Positions 1-12,666 of a DNA stretch of 64,000 nucleotides are shown piece after piece. Both the position numbers and the translations under genes were made by a program. The stretch covers positions 106,490,001 to 106,554,000 of the forward strand of contig NC_060207.1 of assembly GCF_021130785.1 (NCBI RefSeq), read 5' to 3'. The stretch's first letter is position 1, and each line of letters begins with the position of its first letter. The notes beneath the pieces were generated by a model. That model did not search any database and was not told where the DNA came from. It saw only the letters and a program-made list of their open reading frames with translations. The DNA is from Homalodisca vitripennis. Lineage: Eukaryota > Arthropoda > Insecta > Hemiptera > Cicadellidae.

Positions 1-692
1 ACATATTATAGGACCGTCAAACTAAACGAAGTTGTCTTCATCACATGTCCGCCACACCACTAGAGGCTCCACCTTCCTACGAAAGGGTTGTCACCTGAAT
101 GTCTGGGCACTTGAGATTATACGCGTAGATAATACAGTTCAATAAGTGCCAAGGCTATTTATTGTTCAGTCAACTTCTGCATTAAAGGGTACTAGACCAA
201 AAGATGCGTTTATATTTCTTATTTGTTTAAGAAACTCTTCCGAATATGGGTGACGGTTTAAAAAAAAGACGTATTACTTCATTTGAAAATTTTGGTTGCT
301 CCATTCCAATTCGTCCATGCAAGCAACAGACACCAAAAGAATTTCCATTTATGCGATTAGAAACTCGTTCCTCAGGGAAATACAATGCACCGCAATGGAT
401 ACACAACATTTCAGATGGTCCTATAAGGCGTCGTATTGCACAGCTGCAATAACGGTACTTTTATATATCGGTAAATAATTATTGTTCTAAAGCCCTATGA
501 CGTCTTCCGTCTCGTAGGGTCTTAGTACTTCTAATCGGTATTCTCGTTGCTCGTCATTTTCGGTAGCTACACGCTGTGAAGCATGATACCGCAAATATTG
601 CAGGCGTCGAAACATCTAAATCATGAGACCTTTCTGTACGAATAATGTTGGTTAAGGTTTGAAGTGTATTTGGCTATATCAGTACTTGTGGG

Positions 693-750
693 ACAAAGTA
701 TATGAAATAGATTTAATTTTAAAAGGAATAAAATTATGCATCAACTTATA
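693..750. repeat. Dispersed direct repeat, copy 1
   Basis: This segment, from AAAGTATATGAAATAG to ATGCATCAACTTATA, recurs in the same orientation at 3021-3085 with a few substitutions and a short insertion. It probably represents two fragments of one old interspersed repeat. No terminal inverted repeats or coding content were found. Confidence 0.6.
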
Positions 751-3020
751 TTACAATCAAAATTTCCTTTCGATTTGAAGCTTCGTTAATTTATAAAAAC
801 AATTCTTTTTACTCTTTGGCATTTCTGATGAAACATAAGCTGTGAGGATTGCCTTATACTCTTATTTACGTCAGATTTCATTTAGAATGTAAACAAAGAA
901 ATTAAAAATAAATAAAAATATTGACTGTGTAGCAGTTTTCCCTTGCTTTAAAACACGTATAAAACAAGGTTTTCTACAAAAATGAAATTTAGTTAGATCG
1001 ATTTATCATCCCTGAAACCCCCTGCATACAAATTTTCATGACAATCTTTGGAGACGTTTGCGAGATTCAGATTTTATATATGTAACAATTATATATATTA
1101 ATAATTGCTCGTTTAAAGGCATTAAATAGATTTAATTTTTTCAACTTATTCACACACGTCCATGTCATGGACCATCAGCTGCTGATCTACTGTATTTATT
1201 CACAATGTTTGTTTTATTTCACACTTTCTTTTTCTGTCATATTTTTTGTAAATATTTATTCAATTTATATTTATCTGAAGAAGTGTGGACGCCACCGACA
1301 AGCCATCAGTTGCTTAACCAAGTCTTTGTATAAAAAGAAGATTAATTTTAATTAAATTCTCACAAACACACACACACACACGAATTACATGTTCATGTGT
1401 TCAAAGGTAAATTCTCCTCTAATAGAGTGGTTGAGTACAAAAAAGTCTGAAAAACCCCGTGCTAACGTGAACAACAAAACATTTAATTAATACAATTTGC
1501 TGTTAGGCTGGAAGAAATTAAACTGTCTAATAGCCTATAAATTCAAAGTAAAAACATTATTCTACGCTTGTATTATAAATTAACACACAAGAAGTTACAG
1601 GTTTTGTATTTTACTAACAGTCCATATTCATTATTATAAAAAATCCAATCTAAACTTTTAAAATGCAATGTGGACTTTAGGGAACTCGGAAAACCAAAGA
1701 GATCCAATTAATGAAATAGGTGACGGATGACGCCATGCTGATATGAGTAATGGCTACAGTAATGCTGATATTGCTGACCACTACCTGGCTGATTGCTTTT
1801 CGCTTCTCGCTCCCGCCTAACCACCGCCCAGCACTGTCATATCTAGTGATAATATAGGGTTGTCATGTCTTTAGATACGTGTTATTACAGCCAACATTTT
1901 TGTTTTAGTCCTGACATTTATATTTCTGAGCGATTGAGTTTAGTCTTACATAACAATTTCGTAAACTATTTTAATTTGTAACAAATATTGCCTGAAAACA
2001 TTATTAATGTTTTAACACGTAATGTTTTACGTTTATGGCCACCAATTTAAAATTGACAATGTTTCTATTTTTCTAAGATCCTAGGGTTTTAACGTTTTCA
2101 AATTTTGAACACAAGGTAAGAGTACACCAGACCACGAGTCGCGTAACACGCTTCGCTTAGTTTCTTGGTGAGATATGATTAATCCGTTCATCCCAATGCC
2201 TTGGTCTAACTTAAGCCACATATACTAAAATATGCCCTGTGATCGCACCAGGGGAAATTCTGACTCACGATTTTTAATTTTGCATACAACCTCAGCGAAA
2301 CCTGTAACAAGTGGTATTTTTACCTTGTAACTAACAAATCCGTGGATGAATTTTCTAAAAAGTATGCATTGAAACACAGGTTTTAGATTACATTTGGTCG
2401 AAATCGTACAACTTTCATTCGAGTTGGGCCTTTTGGGCGTAGGCTAGTCAACATGGACGTTCTTACATGTCTGAACAGTTCCGTTTTTGCGGAACTAGTA
2501 TTAGTACTTGTACCCCACACCGCTTGTAATGTCTCATCGCGGGTTTTAAGGGAGTTGAGAAATTCCCGGTTGCTATCCCGGACTACTTTAATATAAAGAA
2601 ACTATGGTACCGCCCCTAAGGAGGGGGAGTCTGGGGATAAAATGTACATCATATATTTACTACTGGCCATAGGAACGAACCGGCGAAATGACCGTGGTAA
2701 ATGAGCTCACATTCAGAGCCTGGATGTAACCGATGTTAGCATTACATGTATTATCTTCTCAAAGACTGTTTAGTTAAAGCATATATCATAATGTGCAGTT
2801 TGATATTTATGTAATAAAGTACACAAATCGATATTTTTCTCTATTTTCAGAAAAGTGGAATTTGTAACATAAATATTAAACATTTTTTAATGATAAAACT
2901 AAATCTACTATATGAATGTATTGCTGTAAGCAACTTCATCTTATTATTATTTCAGTTTATAATAGCATATTCAGTGAAGTTTAATCTAGTGGCATTTTGT
3001 AATCAGAACTATACAGGTAC

Positions 3021-3085
3021 GAAAGTATATGAAATAGGTAAATAGATTTAATTTTAAAAGGAATGAAATTATGCATCAACTTATA
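3021..3085. repeat. Dispersed direct repeat, copy 2
   Basis: Second copy of the segment at 693-750, about 2.3 kb away in the same orientation. It differs by a 6-7 bp insertion (GTAAATAG versus ATAG) and a single base change in the AAAAGGAATGAAATT stretch. Confidence 0.6.
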
Positions 3086-3833
3086 ACCTCAAAACCATTA
3101 CAACCACGAAATATAAAAGAACCAACTATATAATGTTATTCACACACTACATTCACAGTGAAAACCTGCATTCACTTGTGAATGTTATGGTTTAGTTTTT
3201 GTTATTAATGGGTGTTAATGTGCTGTGTTCTGCACCATGGAACTGCAAACTACTATCCAGTTTAGTCACATTAAAAAACTTATAATACCGCCACAATATG
3301 AGATTCATTAATACAGCACAGGATGTAAGAAAAGCTAATTGATGTGGTGGAACTAGACATATATTGAGAGCGCAAAATCAGGTTGGCAGTGGCAGTGGCA
3401 GTGCGGTAATCAAGTTAGCCTTGTCTTGCCGTGTGTCAGGCTTGTTCGCCCTCATCGTATCTGCATCAACTGTATCACACTCACGCTTATATGGTTAATC
3501 AAAGCCGGATTTATCCTTAGACGACCCTATTTGGATACTTACTGTTGTGTTATCTATCCCTCTAAAAACTTATAAATTCGGAAATTACAATTTATATTGT
3601 GTAAAATTGAACATAAACACAACGAACTTGAATTTTGTCCTAAAAAAATGTTAAAACTTTAAACTGTTTTCTGGCCTTATTGTGTCGAATCCATAGGAAT
3701 GTGTCTATTGCAATCACCCTTATGACGGAATTTTCAGAATATTTTCTATCATGACCCCCACATCTCAAAACCACCATAATCCAAAAGTGTTATGCATTAT
3801 ACGGTGCTGTGGAATATAACGCAAGCTTGTGAA

Positions 3834-4770
3834 CACAGTAACTACAGTAACTGTTGATAGATCAAGACGAAACTCAGTACAGAGACAATAGGATTATTTA
3901 TTTGTCTATAGCTTTCAGAAGCGTGTGAGCCAATCTTCACCCCTGACAAATTACAAGGTGGCGTCCATCCACATTTGTGCAAATCTTGAAGATTAAATAT
4001 TACATATTTATACACAATACTCTGTAATTATAAACGACGTTTATTTACAAGAATTTGCATTTTCAATACTCTTAAGGTTTAAAAATGGCGGCCGTTCAAA
4101 GTTTGGAAAAAGAATGGTTATAAATCAGTTATAACGAATCGTAGAGCGAAACAAAAAAGTATTTTGGAATTTTCAGGTTATTTATAATAATTTAGTACGT
4201 CTCATAAGATTTCCAGATATCAGCCGTCTAAAGTGTTGAGTAATATAGAACGGTTGAAGGAATAATTTTGAACACAATAACTGCCGTAATTCTTAGTAGA
4301 ATCAAACTAAACTTGGCGCAGAAAAGGTATTTTTACATAGTTTGAATGAGTTCGTCAGATGGTCTAAATTAATAAAATGTTTCAAGATGGCGACTATTCG
4401 CATTTGAGCAAAACTTATAGTTCAGTTTTTTAATGTAGATCTAAAATGACAATGTTTTTAAAGGGTTACATAATTTTAAGTATCTTTTATACTTGCATAT
4501 ATTTTGATATCGCTTAAGGTTTCAAATTACAGCAATTCAAAATTTGGAAAAGAGATTTTTTATGTCTGTTATTATGCATCGTAGAGCAAAAATGTGTTAT
4601 AGAATTCCCATGCCATTTACTGTAGCCTAATGTTTGCTTTTATGTGTTTTTATATCACACAAGGTTTCCAGATAGTGGCCGTACAAAGTTTTGAGTTCAA
4701 CATTTCGGAAATAATGGTGAAACTATAATTGCAGTAATTTCTAGCTGATTCAAAATAAACTTGAGAGCAC
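3834..4770. repeat. Degenerate ~440-bp tandem repeat
   Basis: Landmarks recur about every 440-450 bp. A 'CAGTAACT...GTAACT...TAGATCAA' block lies at about 3836, with diverged forms at about 4271 and 4720. Each is followed by 'CAAGATGGCG/GGTGGCG' and 'AAGGTTT' landmarks, and by a 'CGTAGAGC(G/A)AAA' block at about 4140 and 4570. Divergence is high, so this is an old duplication series. No coding potential was seen. Confidence 0.5.
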
Positions 4771-4800
4771 AGTAACTTATATTGCGTGGACGCAGTGGGC

Positions 4801-5153
4801 CGGCTGGTGGACGCAGCTGGAGGGACGGGCGCGGACCTTACAATTCCACAGACAATAACTGATCTTGGCGACAGGAGATATCTAACTGATAACTGTCGGG
4901 ATCATATTAGTACAATATCATGGGTAATGAAGGCAAGGGCTGAGTTGATCGATCCCAATTACAAACCATGGGTCGAGAGTAGAATCTGCGGGGGTGAGGG
5001 GGTGGAGGCGGCTGGTGGACAGAGCTGGGGGACGAGCACGGACCTCACAATTCCACTGTCGGGATTCTGGGAAACTGATAACTGTCGGGATTATATTAGT
5101 ACAATATCATAGGTAATGAAGGCAAGGGCTGAGTTGATCGATCCCAATTACAA
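4801..5153. repeat. Two-unit tandem duplication, GC-rich
   Basis: Unit 1 (4801-4970) and unit 2 (5009-5153) share CGGCTGGTGGAC at their left ends and AATGAAGGCAAGGGCTGAGT followed by TGATCGATCCCAATTACAAA at their right ends. The copies are close to identical over their right halves, so this is the youngest duplication in the first 10 kb. An open frame of 108 codons crosses both units, but its product matches nothing I know and simply repeats itself. Confidence 0.75.
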
Positions 5154-5784
5154 ACTACAAAGTAAAAACTACAAATGCTCGCTTTATAATTTGGATAAAA
5201 ACGAGAGTGTAATATCACTTCGTTGCTATCTGCCCAATCTTATAAATTATAAGGCGGCGTTGGTTTGGTCTTCACACCCTAAAAGAAGAAGTTTTTATTA
5301 ATTACCTGAAAGGGGGAAATTGGCTGGCTCTAGGGAATTATTTTTATAAAATGCGTGGGACAGTCGAAAAGACAATCTTTTATAGACTAATGTTGTAAAA
5401 GGCTAAAATTAATTTAAATTTATTGTTTTTATTCAGGTTTATCAAGATGTGCTGTACTTATACTTATCCATTTGTTATGGAGTATTGATAATTTAATAAA
5501 GTACTTTTTCCATTCTAATAATGCATCTTCAGTTTGACATTTCTAGTCAAAATGTTTCATTTTATATAAATAAATAAAAACCCAAAAGCTTTTACATTTC
5601 TCTTATAGAGTGCATAACTTTTAGGTAGATTTGTAATTTAACTATAACATGGTGTAACATTCTCTATGTATGTATTACCTCGATTGCGGCCGCAATTTGT
5701 AACGCATCTTTATGAAACTCGGTATGAGAATTCTACCGAGTTCTACCTAGTGAATGGCAAGGTTAATCGTAGTTGGGGACAATT

Positions 5785-6610
5785 AAACTATGGAGAGTGG
5801 AACCCCAGGGTAAAAGCCTTTTTCTACACAACTAATATATACGTATTATAATTAGATGGATATTAATCAAAACTCCAATGAACGTTATAATTGATAAATG
5901 TTTACCCTTAAGAGTTTCGGTAGGTTTTAGACAATGGATGAGTCCTAGGGTTAAAACCATGTTATTAACAATTATGTTAGACGGTCTATAGTTAAATGGA
6001 TTCCAGCCAAAATTGACATGGATGTTTTGTAGGACAAGTTCATGACAAAGGAAAGTTCGTGACCGGCTTTGGAGTCAAGGATATATGTTAACCAAGGATG
6101 GCTGTTCAGTGCCTTTGCGACTAGGAGGCAGAGTCCTAGGATTAAATTCATAACATATACAATTACTCTGACCTTCTTATATTATACTATGGTTAGATTG
6201 ATTTTAGTCAAAATCTAATTGTATATTCTATAGAACAAATAATAACCTAAGAAAATCCACAGACAGAATTGGAGTTGGAAGTGGAGCCCTCAGAATAAAC
6301 CAATTTATATGCAAATACTAAAGACTTCTTGCTCTTTTGTAATCCATATTGGTTACGATCGCTGTATATGGTAAGGTCAACCAAGAATTGTTTTTCAGCA
6401 TGTTCTGAGAGAAGTGGGTAGAGCCCTAGGACCAAATATAATATATGCACAATTACTATGAACATCTTGTGGTAGGATAAATTTAAATCTGACAACCACA
6501 TCATTCTATATGAAAAATAATACTTGAGTATGGATTTTTGGTGCCCTTTGAATACCAAGACAGGACCTTAGAATTAAAACTGTTATACATATACAATTTA
6601 TTCTAAGTGT
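5785..6610. repeat. Degenerate ~145-185-bp tandem repeat
   Basis: A consensus-like motif (GTAGAGYCCTAGGATTAAA, then ATATACAATTA, then GATTTTAGTCAAAA) recurs in diverged form at about 5790, 5940, 6125, 6270, 6412 and 6556. The spacing is 140-190 bp. The units are heavily mutated, so this is an ancient satellite-like array. No protein is encoded. Confidence 0.5.
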
Positions 6611-9216
6611 TTTGTTGCTGGATATATTTTTCACACAATTGGTTTGAACATTTTATGAAATTAATCATTATTCATTTTTTCACAGATCATATTTTTCTTA
6701 ACTGAACATGCTTAAAAATAACTGCTAGGGTTGTGAATAAATGTCAGATCACTATATACAGACCCTTAAAGTGGTGACATTAAGTCTCTTTATCTTGTCT
6801 GACTGTGACTGTTTCAAGTTAGAAAAAATATGATCAGATACAAAAATTGTCATTTTGCATTTTTAACCCTTTTGATACACTTTCATTTTGACCTCTATCA
6901 AAGCTAGCACTGACAATAGATTTCTTTCTTAGGTAACATTCCTCTGTAGATTACAATAACAAGCAGATTGTGAACTCATAGGCGTATGTAGGATGACCTA
7001 ATAGGGTGGGGGGAGGTTACTACTAAACATTTTCCATACTTCCTAGTCAAGCTGAGGTTCAGAGCACCCTCCCCCACCCGTAACATGATATATATTAATA
7101 TATTAATAATATTAAAAACTGTATGTTTGACAGAGTATGAGAGCATTATTATTATTATTTTATGTTCTACAAAAACGGCTGTAACGTAAGTGAAAATTTA
7201 CCCTTTCAGATACCGCCCGATAACACAAAAGAATTTCAAGAAAATGACGGTGTATCAATGAGAACAGAGGCTCGGAAAAAATTGTTATATCTTAAGAACT
7301 AAAAGACAAATCTTCCACCTTTTACCTAGAATTTACACAATCTAATATCGGCTTGGAGGATGCATATATTTTACATATATTATATGCGAAAGTATGGGTG
7401 TGTATTTGTATTACTTAATTAATATGTATTTTACATTTAAATATTTTTTTAATTTCAAACCAAGTCATCCCTGATAAACAATATTGCGATGCAAATTGAC
7501 ATGCATTTTTAAAAGGATATATTTACTATGTATAAAACAATATAAATTTTGAGACATAAAATTTATAATTGCGTTTTTTTACCTTGGCTGAGTGGTTGTC
7601 TTCAAAAGTACGTGCATTGCCAATAGACGCAGCAGACGCTCAGCGATGAACAAGTATAGATAAATACAAAATATGAACTTTATTCATTATGAATGATATT
7701 TCATTACTTTGGTTGTGTAATGTTGGATTTTCATACAAAAGTTATGACAGAAACATGTTGTAGGAGTCGGTTGATAATCATCGTAATAATTAATGAACGT
7801 ACACGAAAATAAATCAACGAAAAATAAATCTATTTTGTTTTTGGCAATTTTAATGACATCATACTAGTGATAATAAAGACTCTATTGCCATATTATACAT
7901 TCTTTTGGGTTACAATTTTAGAGAAACTACAGGTATCAACCTGAGATCTGACAGAGAAGGCACAGTATAGAGAACATTTTTGTTAGTCTTTCAAACAACA
8001 AATTAAGCCTTTTACTTAGCAGTTTCTTAGAAGCAAGTACACTGAAATTAAAAAAATAAAACTGATCATTTTTAGTATGAAAAGGTATTGAGAAAAAATG
8101 CAACATGAAAATTAGAATAAAGTATTCAATGAAAGGGATTTTGAAAGATAAATCATTCATTAACTTTTTATAGCCAAAGTTATTTAATCATAACATTAGA
8201 AATTAATCAACGAGACTTCAAGATGTTTATAATTTACATATCAATGGCCCACCAGAATTAATAGTGTTGTAAATTGAAAATGTTTGAACATAAAACTTAT
8301 TGCTAGAGTAAAATTTGACCATGCCAAGGGCTTGATCGTTGCTGTTGGCAACCCTTTGAGGGCAACCTAGAAAACTGTCACAAATTCTATTTTGTTATTA
8401 TTATTTATTTATATTTTATTCCTGAAAAGTATGAAAACAAAAAATGTTCTAGTGTGTAAAATAAAACATTACAAACTTCAAGTCAGATATTATTTAAATG
8501 GCCGTGATATTTATTTACTTTGACTGTGGAACTACAATTTTGTAAAAATTTGATTAAAATATGATTAAATGGGTTATTCCATAACCTCAGCTATATCAAA
8601 AGTTCACTACCAAAAACTTGAAAGTTCATTATATTATTTTTATAGGTAAGTCAAGTATAAAACACGTTTTATAAGCATCTAATTTTGTATTCATCTTACA
8701 CAATTTGGGTTGAAACAATACCAGAGAACTGTAATAATAACAGCAAGTAAAATCTAATCACTTTTAAGAATTATAATATTTCTAAATGGTAAAATCCGCA
8801 ATCTAAAGATTTTGTGCTTTTATTTTATTCTTGTTAGTGCTACTACTATCGGTATTCATTAATAACAAAATTTACTAGTAAATGATATTATTAATATGCA
8901 AAAGCTAAACTACGAAAGCTATGAGAACTACGTTACGACTATTACAGATTAGCCGTTCAAAGAGATGACTGGTAGGCAAGCGGTCAGAACCATTGTTGGT
9001 TGTCTCTCTCGCTCGAAGCGCGGGAAGTGACGTCTGTATTACATTTGTCAAACCCCACGGGTCGCAGACGGACTTGTCACTCCAAAAAAATATGAAGCAT
9101 GAGTTTTTAACTACAGCAGCTGTTATAAAAAATATGAAATACAAATTCAAACAAAACTTAACAATGATACAATTTTCGAATAGAAGTATACTTTCAGTTT
9201 AACGCAAGTTAAAATA
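6611..9216. other. Gene-free stretch
   Basis: No gene, RNA or mobile element is recognised. A short G-rich tract at about 6994 (GGGTGGGGGGAGG) and a C-rich tract at about 7067 (CCCTCCCCCACCC) are roughly complementary and about 75 bp apart, so a weak hairpin is possible. The remainder is AT-rich with only chance-length open frames. Confidence 0.55.
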
Positions 9217-9572
9217 TACCTTGAATATTTAAAATACTGTAATTGGGAGGATACTACCCACAACACCCCCGCCTATGTGTGTACTTATACAATGCAAATT
9301 GGCCCTTGACTCCTAAACTGTTAAGTTCCAATCCTTCTGTCAAATTTTAGTGCTCTAACCCATCATCTTTCATGTAAACACATCATTAATAGCTACCTTG
9401 AATATTTAAAATAATTGGGGGGATACTACCCACAACACCCCCCCCCCTCGATATGCCTATGTGTGTACTTATACAATGCAAATTGGCCCTTGACTCCTAA
9501 ACTGTTGTTCCAATCCTTCTGTCAAATTTTAGTGCTCTAACCCACCATCTTTCATGTAAACACATCATTAAT
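9217..9572. repeat. Two-unit tandem repeat, 177-bp period
   Basis: Unit 1 begins TACCTTGAATATTTAAAA at 9217; unit 2 begins with the same bases at 9394. Both continue through GGATACTACCCACAACACCC, GTGTGTACTTATACAATGCA and CATGTAAACACATCATTAAT with few changes. Unit 2 has an expanded run of C. The high identity suggests a recent local duplication. Confidence 0.8.
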
Positions 9573-10229
9573 GTTCTACACCATCACGAATATGCCAATC
9601 TGAGCCCAACGCAAATATCGCCTCTTCTTTGTTACCAAAGTAATCTGCTTAGGGGGTTCTCACTTGTGAAGCTAATTTCCAGTTGTTTTGCACACAGTGC
9701 ATCTCCACCAAACATCACCTACACAAAACTCTTTATTATTTAAGGATTTCAATAATTAACAGGCACAAGTTCCTAAAAATTACTAGCCAGACTTGTTACA
9801 TATCAATCCGCCTATACCAAAGTCCAGTTGAAGCGATCTCGATTATAGTGGCCATTTCCAGTCAACAAGGATTTATTTTTCAAGTTTCTTTTCATAAAGA
9901 AAGCTCAGGTTCAGCATTATGCCGGTCTGCTACGCACAATTTTTCCACTCACAACTTTCTTCCAGTACTCTTTCCTGCATACCCTCTTCAGCATAAAGCA
10001 ATTCAGCTGCCCCTAAATTTATAACTAATAAAATGGACAATTAATGTAAAAGTTTTTAGTTTAGCTCTCTCAGTTCTTTATCCATTTAGTGAAATTAAGT
10101 CACTGATAAGTTTCGACATGGTCTGTCTACAGAAGTTATAGTATATTTCCCACAATTTACAGGCACTGATGTAAATGGAATAAGTTTCCAAAAATAATAT
10201 AGGCTATTAGTTGTTACCCACACCTTAGC

Positions 10230-10265
<36 letters not shown>

Positions 10266-11699
10266 CATAACCAAAAAGCTGATTTCCAAACCATCATTAG
10301 GAACATTATCTCTTTGACCAAAATTATGGAATGCAATGTTAAATAGTTAAAGCCATTTGGTAAATTTAAAGACTTATTGCTTATTTCTATTTGCAACACC
10401 CATTTTATGAAGTGGATGATTTTTATGATGAATTGAACAATTATCATAATATTAGGAAATCCTTTTATCAGTGCTCAAAAAGGGGTTTTTTATTTGTATA
10501 TTAGTTTTATATATTACATTATATAGTATATTATTATTTAGTTTGTAAAACATCCTTTTCTATGCTCGGTCTCAACTGATTGGTCTGCGGGCAGGCGCGA
10601 CGCCCCGACACTCATTGGTGGCGAGTGGCCTTGAACTGTCAACTAACCTTACAACTAACTTCTCTCTCTTTAACAAAGACGGAGCTGTCCAATATCCTTG
10701 AACTTTATCACCAAAAATCAGCGTTAGGCGTATTTAGTTCATTTTTAACTAACACTCATATTTAAATTTAATTTACACTCATATTTCATTTTTATGAATT
10801 CATCATTCACACCATCTGTGTTAACAGTAAATAAATACTAAGCACTAAATATTCTGTAAGAAAATATGTCAAAGTAATTGTTAACTAAAAGTTCTGAATG
10901 CTACTTTTGTTGTCTACTCTAATTAAAGTTATTAAAAAAAAGTTTAAGCATTAAAAACCTTATTTTGGAATTACTAGAAATATAAATATTAGTGTTAACG
11001 GGTTTAAAAGCCACAAATGTTTACATGATTCTTCTTATCTATCAGGCAATTCTGCTTGAACAGTTTGAAAATCAGTAAAAATTTAGTGAAAGCTATTAAT
11101 CTAGATATAAGCATTTAAACGCTTAACAAATTTTAATGTTTTTCTGTTTTAAAGGGTTCAAAGTAAATATGTTCTTAACAATTACAAACAAATATAAATT
11201 TTTTAATAACAATTTCCAAAAACATGTTTCCTTAATCAGATTTTACCTTTTAACCAAACTCAAACAAGATAACTCATAAAGGAATGTGTGCGCTCACTTT
11301 AGAAAAAAACAGTTAATTTACAGCCCGTACATTACAATGTAGACATAATTAATATCCTCACAAACAAATAGAATAGTGCTAGATTTGAGGGGAAACACAA
11401 TAAAACATAAGCATTCCAATACCTTGATTTTTCTGAAAATTAAGGACTTTTTGCTTTTACACAAGACCAACTCATGTTATTGTTTAACACAAATATGTAA
11501 ATTAAAACAAATAAATACTAAACAATTAAAGGAGGATAAAAAATAAAATTTTCTTCAGGATATGTACATTTTATTTATATTAATATTTTATATTCTTGAT
11601 TGCTACATTTAATACACCAGGCAATTTAAAAACTTATAACCCAAAACAGGAAAGACAAACAGAATAATGTTGAATATATTTATATTATGTAAATATTTA
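9573..11699. other. Gene-free stretch with 28-bp poly-T tract
   Basis: Nothing recognisable is coded here. A run of 28 T lies at 10234-10261. It could be the reversed poly-A tail of a retroposed copy, but the sequence next to it matches no element I know. Confidence 0.55.
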
Positions 11700-12660
11700 C
11701 GAGGGGGTACCCAAAAAAAACCGGAATTATTTTATAAAAATTATATATTATCAAATTTTTTACAATACGACCTTATCTCCTTCAAAATAATCTCCATTAA
11801 AACTAATACACTTGTCCCAACGGTATTTTCATTGATCAAAACATTTTTTGTAGTCATCTTTAGAAATGGCTGCAAGCTCGAGCTTCGTTTTTTTCTTAAC
11901 CTCTTCAACGCTGTCAAATCGTTGACCTTTCAAGCCTCTTTTCATGTGTCGCAAATAAAAAAAAGTCGCATGGAGCGAGGTCAGGCGAGTAAGGTGCGTC
12001 GGGTTGCGGAACCATGCCGTTTTTGGCTAAAAACTACCTAACTGAGATGGCTGTGTGTGCCGGTGCGTTGTCGTGGTGGAAGAACCAGTCTCCAGTCTGC
12101 CACAAATCGGGTCTTTTCTGGCGAACACTGTTGCGCAATCTTCTTAAAATCTCCAAATAAAATGTTTGGTTGACAGTCTGACCTGGAGGAACAAACTCAG
12201 AATGAACAATGCCTTTAGCATCAAAAAAGCAAATCAACATGGTTTTGATGTTTGATTTGACTTGTCCGTTCGAGAGGTTGATGGACGTCCAGAACGAGGT
12301 TTGTCTTAAATCGACATGTCGCCATTTTTAAATCGAGCGAACCACTCGTAGACCTGAGTTTTCCCCATAGCATCATCTTTGTAAGCTGTATTCAACATTA
12401 AAATAGTTTCTGCAGCATTTTTACCAAGTAAAAAACAAAATTTCACAGCTGCACGTTGTTCACTTAAACTTGCCATGACAAAAAACGAAACAGGGTTAGC
12501 GAAAACAGTCACTACGAACGAACAGAATGCACTAGGACAACGGAACTGGGGTCACTAAGCTCGCAATGGGTTGCGCGACACACACCTAGCGGCAGGAATG
12601 TGTACTACACGCTGCCGGCTGCCAGCAATACAATTCCGGTTACTTTTGGGTACCCCCTCG
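11700..12660 (-). mobile_element. Internally deleted mariner element
   Basis: The element is bounded by ~30-bp terminal inverted repeats. The left end reads CGAGGGGGTACCCAAAA followed by AAAACCGGAATT; the right end is its reverse complement with three mismatches or so. TA dinucleotides flank both ends (11698-11699 and 12661-12662), the Tc1/mariner target duplication. At 961 bp it is shorter than the ~1.3 kb usual for mariner, and the missing part is the middle of the transposase. It cannot be autonomous. The outer ends are well preserved, so it could in principle be mobilised in trans. Confidence 0.9.
11800..12476 (-). pseudogene. Mariner transposase remnant
   Basis: Reading on the minus strand from an ATG at 12476, the frame gives a mariner N-terminal helix-turn-helix region (begins MASLSEQRAAVKFCF). 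An in-frame stop then follows near 12304. Next come the SGRPSTSRTD linker motif and, after a deletion, a segment containing FFHHDNAPAHTA, which carries the second catalytic aspartate. A frame-disrupted SPDLAPCDFF-like third-aspartate motif lies near 11970. The segment with the first catalytic aspartate (usually in a GDE-W motif) is absent. With that deletion, the stop and the frameshifts, the gene is dead. Confidence 0.85.
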
Positions 12661-12666
12661 TATATA

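Larger units (their letters stand above)
1..3833. other. Gene-free stretch
   Basis: I see no gene here. The open frames are short, lack recognisable domains and are consistent with chance in AT-rich DNA. The only structure found is a pair of related ~60-bp segments (693-750 and 3021-3085). A GC-richer patch at about 2440-2660 matched nothing I recognise. Confidence 0.6.

Noticed and set aside
4786..5112. 108-codon open frame as a gene
   Set aside because: The frame is made of two copies of a tandem duplication, has no domain, and the second unit is closed by a stop at the equivalent position.
10234..10261. Poly-T tract as a retroposon tail
   Set aside because: Adjacent sequence matched no LINE or SINE in the window and no target duplication was found.
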